Part shown: positions 1-8,333 of the stretch, piece by piece
Layout of the letters: the number at the start of each line of letters is the position of its first letter
Position numbering within the stretch: the stretch's first letter is position 1
Origin: Actinophytocola sp.
Lineage (GTDB): Bacteria; Actinomycetota; Actinomycetes; Mycobacteriales; Pseudonocardiaceae
Assembly: GCA_009377475.1 (NCBI GenBank)
Contig: WHTY01000006.1
Coordinates: 1 to 64,000, forward strand
DNA: 64,000 bases
Direction of reading: 5' to 3'
Position numbers and translations under genes: made by a program
Notes under the pieces: generated by a model
Database searches by the model: none
Told to the model about the DNA's origin: nothing
Seen by the model: only the letters and a program-made list of their open reading frames with translations

Positions 1-153
<153 letters not shown>

Positions 154-300
154 GCATGCGTATCGGGATGGGCGTGGGAGGTGACGTCGTCGGTTCCCCG
201 ATCGCACCAGCTCTACGAGACGTTACGGCTGGAAATGACCTATAACGCACCTACGGTGCCAGGTAGATGTCACCATCCGCCCGGCCGTGGGGTAATGACG

Positions 301-384
301 TGTCCGAGGGGGGACTTGAACCCCCACGCCCATTACGGGCACTAGCACCTCAAGCTAGCGCGTCTGCCATTCCGCCACTCGGAC
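301..384 (-). tRNA. tRNA-Leu, anticodon GAG
   Basis: Read on the minus strand, the gene starts GTCCGAG (384-378), which pairs with CTCGGAC (308-302) to form a 7-bp acceptor stem; 301 supplies discriminator A. The anticodon stem CUAGC/GCUAG encloses loop UUGAGGU, so the anticodon is GAG, reading CUC (and CUU) leucine codons. A long variable arm (GUGCCCGUAAUGGGC) makes it a class II tRNA, as expected for Leu. The T-arm GGGGG-UUCAAGU-CCCCC is intact. CCA is not encoded. The flanking gaps (154-300 and 385-517) show nothing else I can name. Confidence 0.95.
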
Positions 385-517
385 TTACTCTATTGTTGCT
401 GGCTCACAGCGTATCTGATCGCCGGAACCGCTTGCACCCGGGGTGCCACCCGTTTACGGACGTGCCAGCATCGTCCGGGACCCCATCCAGCCCCAGCTTA
501 ATGGTAGGAAGACGTCT

Positions 518-1858
518 GTGACCGAGCACCCAGACACCACGCCCAGCCCGGACATCGCGGCGGTCGCCGAGGAGGCGGTGACGCTGGTCAGCGAGCTGAT
601 CCAGATCGACTCCACCAACACCGGCGACCCGGACACGGTGGTCGGCGAGCGGGGGGCAGCCGAGTACGTCGCGGAGAAGCTCGCCGAGGTCGGCTACGAG
701 ACGACCACCGTCGAGTCCGGCGCCAAGGACCGGCACAACGTCATCGCCCGGCTGCCTGGCGCCGACCCGACCCGCGACGCGCTGCTGATCCACGGGCACC
801 TCGACGTCGTCCCCGCGGACGCCTCCGAGTGGTCGGTGCACCCGTTCTCCGGCGCCATCCGCGACGGCTACGTCTGGGGCAGGGGAGCGGTCGACATGAA
901 GGACATGCTCGGCATGACCCTTGCCCTCGCCCGCCACTACAAGCGCGCCAACATCGTCCCACCGCGCGAGCTGATCTTCGCGTTCCTCGCCGACGAGGAA
1001 GCGGGCGGCCAGTACGGCGCGCAGTGGCTGGTCGAGAACCGCCCCGAACTGTTCGAGGGCGCCACCGAGGCCATCAGCGAGGTCGGCGGCTTCTCGCTCA
1101 CCCTCGCCGAGGACGTCCGCGCCTATCTCATCGAGACCGCCGAGAAGGGCATCCGCTGGATGAAGCTGCGGGTGCGCGGCACGGCGGGCCACGGCTCGAT
1201 GATCAACCACGACAACGCCGTCACCAAGCTCGCCGACACGGTCTCCCGGCTGGGCAACCACCAGTTCCCGCTGGTCCTCACCGACAGCGTGCGGGAGTTC
1301 TTCGCCGGGGTCAGCGAGCTCACCGACCTGGAGTTCCCGGAGGACGACCTCGACGGTGCCGTCGCCAAGCTCGGTGGCATCGCCCGCGTCGTCGGAGCGA
1401 CCCTGCGCGACACCGCCACCCCCACCATGCTCAGCGCGGGCTACAAGGCCAACGTCATCCCATCCGTAGCCGAGGCGACCGTCGACTGCCGCATCCTCCC
1501 GGGCCGCATGGCGGCGTTCAACGCCGAATTGGACGAGATCCTCGGCCCCGACATCGAGCGCGAGTGGCTGGAACTGCCGCCCGTCGAGACCACGTTCGAC
1601 GGCGCCCTCGTCGACGCCATGCGCACGTCGTTGCTCGCAGAGGACGCCGATGCGCACACCCTGCCGTACATGCTCTCCGGCGGTACCGACGCCAAGGCGT
1701 TCGACAAGCTCGGCATCCGCAGCTTCGGCTTCTGCCCGCTGCGCCTGCCACCCGATCTGGACTTCGCCGCACTGTTCCACGGCGTCGACGAACGCGTCCC
1801 CGTCGACGCGCTCAAGTTCGGCACCAGAGTGCTCGACCGCTTCCTCAGCAGCTGTTGA
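518..1858 (+). CDS. M20/M25/M40 family metallopeptidase (DapE2-like)
   Basis: A 446-residue zinc-dependent amidohydrolase/peptidase of the M20 family, probably cytosolic, hydrolysing an acylated amino acid or dipeptide. Metal-site motifs are visible: HGHLDVVP (first His and Asp), GRGAVDMKD (bridging Asp), DEEAGG (general-base Glu and ligand Glu), and a C-terminal GGTDAKAF segment. The central dimerisation domain begins near RGTAGHGS. The frame is open further upstream, but I chose GTG 518 because AGGAAG (506-511) sits at the right distance. Size and motifs match mycobacterial DapE2 (Rv2141c, about 448 aa), whose gene also lies near LppL and UppP. The true substrate is unknown. The next gene overlaps its stop codon. 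Confidence 0.9.
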   Translation: MTEHPDTTPSPDIAAVAEEAVTLVSELIQIDSTNTGDPDTVVGERGAAEYVAEKLAEVGYETTTVESGAKDRHNVIARLPGADPTRDALLIHGHLDVVPADASEWSVHPFSGAIRDGYVWGRGAVDMKDMLGMTLALARHYKRANIVPPRELIFAFLADEEAGGQYGAQWLVENRPELFEGATEAISEVGGFSLTLAEDVRAYLIETAEKGIRWMKLRVRGTAGHGSMINHDNAVTKLADTVSRLGNHQFPLVLTDSVREFFAGVSELTDLEFPEDDLDGAVAKLGGIARVVGATLRDTATPTMLSAGYKANVIPSVAEATVDCRILPGRMAAFNAELDEILGPDIEREWLELPPVETTFDGALVDAMRTSLLAEDADAHTLPYMLSGGTDAKAFDKLGIRSFGFCPLRLPPDLDFAALFHGVDERVPVDALKFGTRVLDRFLSSC

Positions 1859-2805
1859 ACGACGACACCGTACGACTCGCCGACGGCACCGCCCTCCACG
1901 TCGTCCGCGACGGCCCGCCCGACGCGGCCGTCACGGTCGTGTTCGTCCACGGCTACGCCCTCGACCACCGCTGCTGGCACTATCTCACCGCCGACCTCCC
2001 CACCGCCGTCGAACACCCCGTGCAGGTCGTCGCCTACGACCAGCGCGGGCACGGCGCGTCGTCGGCAGCCACCGCCCACACCGCGACGGTGGAGCAGCTC
2101 GGCGACGACCTCGCGGAGCTGATCGCGCAGCTCGCGGCGGGTTCCGTCGTCGTGGTTGGACACAGCATGGGCGGGCTCACCGCGCTCGCGCTGCGCGAAC
2201 GCCACCCGGAGCTGGTCGAGGGGACAGTGAACGCGCCCCCGAAGGTCGCGGGACTGGTGCTGCTCGCGACCGGTGCGGGGGAGCGGGCCGCCGAGGCACG
2301 CGCGGCCACCGGACTCGCGGTGGAGTCGTCGGCGTCGCGCATCCCCGCCGTCATCAACAAGCTGATGTGGGACCTGGAGTCACTGTTGGGGCCCGCGCTG
2401 GTCGACCTGGTCACCGACCGCTCCCACAAGGCGATGGTGACGTCGATGCGCTGGTCGTTGTTCGGCGACGACCCGCGCCAGGACGACGTCCTGCTCACGC
2501 TGCGGATGATCCGGCACCACTGGCCGAAGGCGATGGCGCTGTTCCGCACGGCACTGGACGACTACGTGCGGCACGCCGAGCTGACGCTGCCCGCCGGGAC
2601 ACCGGTGATCGGGGTGGCCGGCGAGCGGGACCGGCTGGTGCCGCAGGAACAGGTGGCGGCGTTGCTGGCGGGCATCACGGACGCGACGACGTTCGTGCTC
2701 CCCGGCACCGGGCACCTGGTGCCGCTGGAAGCGCCCGCGCTGATCTTGCCGCGTGTCACCGCTGTGGTCCACGCGGTTCAGCGACGGCTGCGGGAGGCTA
2801 GGTGA
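1855..2805 (+). CDS. Alpha/beta hydrolase
   Basis: About 316 residues of alpha/beta-hydrolase fold. Visible are the oxyanion region VFVHGYALDHRCW, the nucleophile elbow GHSMGG (Ser), a late Asp in GERDRLVP, and the catalytic His in GTGHLVP. The likely start is TTG 1855, which overlaps the M20 stop as TTGA, implying translational coupling; no ATG or GTG lies in a better place. The frame is open far upstream through the M20 gene, but that part is antigenic noise of GC-rich DNA. The substrate is unknown; esterase, lipase or lactonase activity is equally possible. The 3' end overlaps the convergent DUF5703 gene by 8 bp. Confidence 0.85.
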   Translation: MNDDTVRLADGTALHVVRDGPPDAAVTVVFVHGYALDHRCWHYLTADLPTAVEHPVQVVAYDQRGHGASSAATAHTATVEQLGDDLAELIAQLAAGSVVVVGHSMGGLTALALRERHPELVEGTVNAPPKVAGLVLLATGAGERAAEARAATGLAVESSASRIPAVINKLMWDLESLLGPALVDLVTDRSHKAMVTSMRWSLFGDDPRQDDVLLTLRMIRHHWPKAMALFRTALDDYVRHAELTLPAGTPVIGVAGERDRLVPQEQVAALLAGITDATTFVLPGTGHLVPLEAPALILPRVTAVVHAVQRRLREAR

Positions 2806-3058
2806 TGACCCCGGGCAGCCCTGTTGGTGTTGGTCGGTACCGTCGGCGGAGCCACACCCTGCGGGTGCCGTCGGCGTACAGTCGCACCGTCGACAGCTCC
2901 CATCCGGAGAACTCAGCGTGAATGGCGAGCTGGGTCGTCGCCGCGGGCCGGGAGATGCCCGGCGGCAGTCGGAGTGGGCGGTACTCCCACCTCTCGTCGA
3001 CCACCGACCCGCCATCGGTCAGAGAATCCTCGTCGGCCACCGCCTCGGTGCTGTTCAC
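2798..3058 (-). CDS. DUF5703 family small protein
   Basis: An 86-residue protein with the DUF5703 pattern: WEYRPLRLPPGIS, then a helix ending in HAEFSGWEL, then LYADGTRRVWLRRR. The role of the family is unknown; members are small actinobacterial proteins often found beside the LppL lipoprotein and UppP. Its ATG (3058-3056) overlaps the stop of the upstream lipoprotein gene by 4 bp (ATGA), so it is the last gene of a minus-strand group AKR - LppL-like - DUF5703. The N-terminal 20 residues are acidic and poorly conserved in type. Family assignment rests on pattern memory. Confidence 0.8.
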   Translation of the reverse strand: MNSTEAVADEDSLTDGGSVVDERWEYRPLRLPPGISRPAATTQLAIHAEFSGWELSTVRLYADGTRRVWLRRRYRPTPTGLPGVIT

Positions 3059-4137
3059 GGTTCGATCACCTGTATTCCTTCACCGTTTGCTGAGGCAACC
3101 ACCACGGTACCTGTCGTTGGGTCCGTCGTAACCGCATTCGGCTGCCGAACCGTGACGAACCTGGCCGCTTCTTCGGGTTCACCCCCGGCGACGTCGAACG
3201 CGACGACTTCGTTGCGCGCCGTCAACGTCACCCACGCGAGGTCCCGCCGTGCGTCGTAGTCGATGCCGTACGGGCTGCCAGGAACGGGGTAGCGCTGCCG
3301 CAACACCAGCGGATCGAGCGAGAACGCCAGCAGGTACTCCTCGCGGGTGTCGACGACGAGCACCCGGTTGTACTGGTCCGTGACGGCGTTCGTGGCGCCC
3401 TGACCCGCCCGCAGCCCGAGCCCGATGTCGCCCTCGTCGGTCTGCACCTCGAACAGCGCGCTGCGCAACCGGTCCAGCACCACGGGAGTGCCACGGCTGC
3501 TGACCAGCACCTGGTCCGCGCTCGCCAGCTCACCCGACGTCCGCGCGGTCAGCTGCTCGTGCTCCAGTACCGCCACGGCTTTGGCCTTGCGCAACCCGAC
3601 CAGCGAGCGGCCGTCCAGCTGGGCGATCGACGTCGGCGCGCCCTCGATCGACGTCTTCCCGACGACCCCACCCGGCGTCAGGTGCAGCACGACGTTCTCG
3701 GTGGGCAGGGTCGCGGCGAACTGGTCACCGCTGGCGGTCAGCCGCTCCACCGGCCCGTCGACGTCGACCCGTTCCGGCTTCGCGTCGGGCTGGGTCAGGC
3801 GGTAGAACAACACCCTGGCCTCGCCGTCGTCGGTCACCGCCGCCGCGAGGGTGCCCTGGTTGATCGCGACACTGGTGACGTCGCCGTCGACGTCCAGCAC
3901 CGTGCCCTCCGGCGCTTGCGTCGACTCCGGTGAACTGGCAGGGGACGCCGCCGTCGGGTTCTCCACCAGTTGCAGCTCATCCCGGGGCGCTTCGGACTCG
4001 CTGCAGGCGGCGACAAGCAGCAGGACCACCGCGGCGAAAGACGCTTTCACTGCACTGGGCGCGGTGAATGACGCTTTCCCTGCATCCAACGCAGCGAAAG
4101 CGTCTTTCAGCGCACCGCGACTCAGCCCGCCGCTCAT
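3055..4137 (-). CDS. LppL-like lipoprotein with beta-propeller repeats
   Basis: 360 residues, close to mycobacterial LppL (Rv2138, 358 aa). The lipobox LLLVAAC puts the lipidated Cys near residue 45, so the mature protein is anchored on the outside of the membrane. The rest looks like a beta-propeller with YVTN/NHL-type strand repeats (VLVVDTREEYLLAF; YGIDYDARRDLAWVTL; AVTTDPTTGTVVVASA). The start ATG 4137 overlaps the stop of the upstream aldo/keto reductase (ATGA). Residues about 7-36 are encoded by the dispersed 30-bp family-A repeat (4031-4118), so the n-region of the signal peptide is largely repeat-derived (AVKASFAAVV). This is odd but keeps the frame. Molecular function is unknown. Confidence 0.85.
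   Translation of the reverse strand: MSGGLSRGALKDAFAALDAGKASFTAPSAVKASFAAVVLLLVAACSESEAPRDELQLVENPTAASPASSPESTQAPEGTVLDVDGDVTSVAINQGTLAAAVTDDGEARVLFYRLTQPDAKPERVDVDGPVERLTASGDQFAATLPTENVVLHLTPGGVVGKTSIEGAPTSIAQLDGRSLVGLRKAKAVAVLEHEQLTARTSGELASADQVLVSSRGTPVVLDRLRSALFEVQTDEGDIGLGLRAGQGATNAVTDQYNRVLVVDTREEYLLAFSLDPLVLRQRYPVPGSPYGIDYDARRDLAWVTLTARNEVVAFDVAGGEPEEAARFVTVRQPNAVTTDPTTGTVVVASANGEGIQVIEP
4031..4118. repeat. Family-A 30-bp repeat cluster inside the lipoprotein gene
   Basis: Two direct 30-bp units (4031-4060 and 4061-4090) share the core GACGCTTTC; the second begins GCGGTGAATGACGC. A third, inverted arm (4091-4118) contains GAAAGCGTCTTTC. The same two-or-three-direct-plus-one-inverted layout recurs at 52419-52537. 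Here it lies in the 5' end of the lipoprotein gene and is translated as KDAFAALDAGKASFTAPSAV. The unit length equals ten codons, so it does not shift the frame. Confidence 0.9.
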
Positions 4138-5111
4138 CCGAGCCTGCGCTCCGGGTAGCCCAACTGCACCGCACTGACGTCGTCCAGCGCACCCTTGATC
4201 TCGGCGGGCAGCGTGATCTCCTCCGCCGCCAGCGAGCCGGTCAGCTGCGCGGTGTCGCGGGCACCCACCACCGGCGCGGCGACGCCCGGCTGGTCACGCA
4301 CCCACGCCAGCGCCACCGCCAACGGCGACGACCCCAGCCCCTCGGCGGCGGTGACCACGGCCTTCACGATCCGCGACGCCCGCTCGGTGCGGTGGTGCTC
4401 CACGTACGGCGCCAGCTTCGATGACGCGCCGCGCGAGTCCGCCGGGGTGCTGTTGCGGTACTTGCCGGTCAGCACGCCTCTACCGAGCGGCGCCCATGAC
4501 AGCACACCGACGCCGTGATGCGCGGCGGCGGGCACGACCTCCCGCTCGACGCCACGCTCCAACAGCGAGTACTCCGACTGGATGGACACGATCGGGTTCG
4601 CGGGCGATGTGTGCCGCTGCCGACACGCGGCGGTGGCGAGCTGCCAGCCGGTGTAGTTCGACAACCCGACGTAGCGCACCTTGCCCGACGACACGGCGGT
4701 GTCCAACGCGGCGAGGGTTTCCTCGATCGGCACGCGCTCGTCCCAGGCGTGCAACTGCCACAGGTCGAGGTGATCGACGCCGAGCCTGCGCAGCGAACCG
4801 TCCAGCGCGGTCAGCAACGCGCCCCGCGACGCCCCGCCGCCGAACGGTCCCTCGGTGCGGCGCGCGACCGCCTTCGTGGCGAGCACGACGTCCTCGCGGG
4901 GGACGAGGTCGCCGAGCAGCGAGCCGAGCACCCGTTCGCTCTCGCCGTCCTGGTAGACGTCGGCGGTGTCGACCAGCGTGCCACCCGCGTCGATGAATGC
5001 GACGAGCTGGTTGGCCGCCTCTTCGGCGTCGGTGTCCTCACCCCAGGTCATCGTGCCGAGCGCCAGTCGGGACACCCGCAGTCCCGAGCCCCCAAGCCGT
5101 CGCTGCTCCAT
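4134..5111 (-). CDS. Aldo/keto reductase
   Basis: 325 residues, an NADPH-dependent TIM-barrel oxidoreductase of the AKR superfamily. The catalytic tetrad is visible: Asp and Tyr in [12 protein letters not shown], Lys in [10 protein letters not shown], His in LWQLHAWD. The C-terminal cofactor region is around [12 protein letters not shown] chose the ATG at 5111 ([16 protein letters not shown]), the usual AKR beginning; 34 more codons are open upstream but look non-coding. It is the first gene of the minus-strand group with the LppL-like lipoprotein and DUF5703 and is divergent from uppP. Substrate unknown. Confidence 0.88.
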   Translation of the reverse strand: MEQRRLGGSGLRVSRLALGTMTWGEDTDAEEAANQLVAFIDAGGTLVDTADVYQDGESERVLGSLLGDLVPREDVVLATKAVARRTEGPFGGGASRGALLTALDGSLRRLGVDHLDLWQLHAWDERVPIEETLAALDTAVSSGKVRYVGLSNYTGWQLATAACRQRHTSPANPIVSIQSEYSLLERGVEREVVPAAAHHGVGVLSWAPLGRGVLTGKYRNSTPADSRGASSKLAPYVEHHRTERASRIVKAVVTAAEGLGSSPLAVALAWVRDQPGVAAPVVGARDTAQLTGSLAAEEITLPAEIKGALDDVSAVQLGYPERRLG

Positions 5112-5303
5112 GAGCGCCGAGATTACCTGTGCCACGCGCGCGAGCGCCGCATCAGGTGGGCGGTGTCGCACGGCCGTCACACCGGGTCGACCCCGGCAAC
5201 GCCCGCTGATCATGCGTGGATAAAGTCACCCGATCGAAGGGGCAGGACACCGCTGCTCCTGGCGGGGCACCGATATGACAGGAAAGGGCGGGGATCACCG
5301 AAC

Positions 5304-6140
5304 ATGGGCTGGCTGGAAGCCGTCGTACTCGGCATCGTGCAGGGACTGACCGAGTTCCTGCCGATCTCGTCGAGCGCGCACCTGCGGATCACGGCGGCGT
5401 TCGCGGGCTGGGAAGACCCAGGTGCGGCCTTCACCGCCGTCACCCAGATCGGGACCGAGCTCGCGGTGCTCCTGTACTTCGGCAAGAAGATCTTGCGCGT
5501 GCTCACCGCCTGGTTCCGCTCGCTGTCTAAGCCGGAATACCGGCACGACCCCGACGCCAGGATGGGCTGGCTGATCATCGTCGGCACGCTGCCGATCGTG
5601 ATCCTTGGCCTGCTGTTCCAGGAGCACATCAAGTCGGCGTTCCGGGATCTGCGGCTCACGGCGATCGTGCTGATCGTGTTCGGCATCTTCCTCGCCGTCG
5701 CCGACCACTACGGCCGCAAGTACCGCGACCTGGACCACCTGACGGTGCCGCACGGCCTCGGCTACGGGTTCGCCCAGGCATTCGCCCTGATCCCCGGCGT
5801 GTCCCGCTCGGGCGGCACCATCACCGCTGGCCTGCTGCTCGGCTACAAGCGCCCCGACGCCGCCGAGTACGCCTTCCTGCTGGCGGTGCCCGCTGTGCTG
5901 GGCGCGGGCATCTACGAGCTGAAGGACATCGGCAACGGCTCATCGCCCGCGTGGGGTCCGACGTTGCTGGCGACCGCGATCGCGTTCGTCGTCGGCTACG
6001 CCGTGATCGCGGCACTGATGGCCTACATCCGCCGTCGCAGCTTCATGCCGTTCGTGATCTACCGCATCGTGCTCGGCACGGTGCTGCTGGCGCTGGTGTT
6101 CACGGGCGTGCTCGACCCGCAGGCGGGCCCGACGGTCTGA
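5304..6140 (+). CDS. uppP: Undecaprenyl-diphosphate phosphatase
   Basis: 278 residues, the normal UppP/BacA length, with about eight membrane helices. It dephosphorylates undecaprenyl/decaprenyl pyrophosphate on the outer face of the membrane to recycle the lipid carrier for peptidoglycan and arabinogalactan. Family motifs are clear: the Glu-rich box [17 protein letters not shown] and the phosphate-binding [17 protein letters not shown]. The start ATG 5304 gives the typical [14 protein letters not shown]. Loss of this enzyme usually raises bacitracin sensitivity (family knowledge). It lies between a divergent aldo/keto reductase and a co-directional histidine phosphatase, as Rv2136c does next to Rv2135c. 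Confidence 0.96.
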   Translation: MGWLEAVVLGIVQGLTEFLPISSSAHLRITAAFAGWEDPGAAFTAVTQIGTELAVLLYFGKKILRVLTAWFRSLSKPEYRHDPDARMGWLIIVGTLPIVILGLLFQEHIKSAFRDLRLTAIVLIVFGIFLAVADHYGRKYRDLDHLTVPHGLGYGFAQAFALIPGVSRSGGTITAGLLLGYKRPDAAEYAFLLAVPAVLGAGIYELKDIGNGSSPAWGPTLLATAIAFVVGYAVIAALMAYIRRRSFMPFVIYRIVLGTVLLALVFTGVLDPQAGPTV

Positions 6141-6146
6141 TCACGG

Positions 6147-6230
6147 GACCGCGCCACACGGCGTCCGCAGCGCATGACACAACGCGCTGAGCGTCGGACA
6201 CACGTGCACGAGTGTCGGACACGGCGACTG
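6147..6230. repeat. Array of four 21-bp units (family C, GTCGGACACGGCG core)
   Basis: Between uppP and the phosphatase gene, four consecutive 21-bp segments (6147-6167, 6168-6188, 6189-6209, 6210-6230) share an ACAC core. The last two are close copies (GAGCGTCGGACACACG and GAGTGTCGGACACGGCG); the first two are more diverged. The same unit occurs twice at 22820-22861. Further GTGTCCGA and GTGTCG fragments follow at 6247-6266, so the array may be longer and decayed. Confidence 0.75.
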
Positions 6231-6280
6231 GGTGGCCTGGCGCACTGTGTCCGAGGCGGTGTCGCGTTTACGCTGAGGCG

Positions 6281-6973
6281 GTGGGAACGGTGATCTTACT
6301 GCGGCACGCCCGATCGATCGCCAACGGCGCGAAGACCCTTGCGGGCCGCACCCCCGGCGTCGAGCTGGACGACACCGGCCGCGCGCAGGCGGCCGATTTG
6401 GTGGGACGGCTGGCCGCGGTGCCACTGGCCGGGCTGGTGCGTTCCCCGCTGCTGCGCTGCGAGCAGACGCTGGCCCCGCTGGTGCACGCGACCGGCGTCG
6501 AGCCCGTCGTGGAAGACGACCTGGCCGAGGTGGACTACGGCTCGTGGACCGGCAAGGAACTCGGCGCGCTCATGGACGAGCCGCTGTGGCGAGTGGTGCA
6601 GACGCACCCGTCCGGCGCGGTGTTCCCGGACGGCGAAGGGCTCGCCGAGGTACAGGCCCGCGCGGTCGCCGCCGTACGCAGGCACGACCGGCGTATCACC
6701 GCCGAACACGGCGACCAGGCGGTGTGGCTGCTGTGCAGTCACGGCGACGTCATCAAGTCGGTGCTGGCGGACGCCCTCGGCCAGCATCTGGACGCCTTCC
6801 AGCGCATCGTCGTCGACCCCGGGTCGATGTCGGTGGTGCGCTACACGGCGCTGCGGCCGATGCTGCTGCGGCTCAACGACACCGGGGGGGACCTGGGCGA
6901 GATCGCGCCGAAGCAGGAGAGCGGCAAGGGAACCGACAGCGACAACCCCGTGGGCGGCACCACCGGCGCCTGA
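6281..6973 (+). CDS. Histidine phosphatase family protein (MSMEG_4193 / Rv2135c type)
   Basis: 230 residues of the phosphoglycerate-mutase-like (branch 1) histidine phosphatase fold. The phospho-His motif LLRHARS is at the very N-terminus, Arg/Glu residues follow in VRSPLLRCEQT and EVDYGSWTGKEL, and the second catalytic His is in LLCSHGDVIKS. GTG 6281 is chosen because the RHG motif must lie close to the start. The acidic tail after residue 200 is probably disordered. Order uppP - phosphatase matches Rv2136c - Rv2135c. The true substrate is unknown, and the usual phosphoglycerate-mutase annotation would be unsafe. Confidence 0.88.
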   Translation: MGTVILLRHARSIANGAKTLAGRTPGVELDDTGRAQAADLVGRLAAVPLAGLVRSPLLRCEQTLAPLVHATGVEPVVEDDLAEVDYGSWTGKELGALMDEPLWRVVQTHPSGAVFPDGEGLAEVQARAVAAVRRHDRRITAEHGDQAVWLLCSHGDVIKSVLADALGQHLDAFQRIVVDPGSMSVVRYTALRPMLLRLNDTGGDLGEIAPKQESGKGTDSDNPVGGTTGA

Positions 6974-7053
6974 GGTCCGGCGCTGAACGCCCCGCTTCGG
7001 GCCGGTCGGGACGGCCAACCCGGCTGAACACCGGTAAGCCTGACGCGCGAAAA

Positions 7054-7130
7054 CGCCGCCTCCACCCGCGCAGCGCGCCGAAACCCGGACGAACAGGACG
7101 TAAATCGGCGCTCAGCGGGTGGAGACGGCG
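7054..7130. terminator. Long imperfect inverted repeat between convergent genes
   Basis: The arms CGCCGCCTCCACCCGC (7054-7069) and GCGGGTGGAGACGGCG (7115-7130) pair at 15 of 16 positions, with a shorter GCGCCGA/TCGGCGC pair inside. It lies between the 3' ends of the phosphatase gene (6973) and mdh (7164, opposite strand), so a bidirectional terminator is the simplest reading. No U-tract follows, which is normal in actinobacteria. It could also be another palindromic repeat family. Confidence 0.55.
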
Positions 7131-7163
7131 CTCATGGGAAGCCCGGCAACGCCGATGACGCGA

Positions 7164-8195
<1,032 letters not shown>

Positions 8196-8333
8196 CTATC
8201 CCCCCAGTCTGCGGAGGAAAGAGCGTGTAGGCATGGTTTGCGTCACGCATTCGGTCGTATCCGCGCGAGCCGCTGGTCCGGCGGCGGTTCGCGCTGAGAC
8301 GGATGTGTCGGGTGTGTAGCCTTTGTCGGTGAC

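Noticed and set aside
829..1854. Long N-terminal extension of the alpha/beta hydrolase frame through the M20 gene
   Set aside because: Arg/Pro/His-rich translation typical of an out-of-frame reading; the hydrolase fold starts only after TTG 1855.
6281..6973. Annotating the histidine phosphatase as phosphoglycerate mutase
   Set aside because: Only the superfamily motif supports it; the Rv2135c-type branch has no proven glycolytic role.
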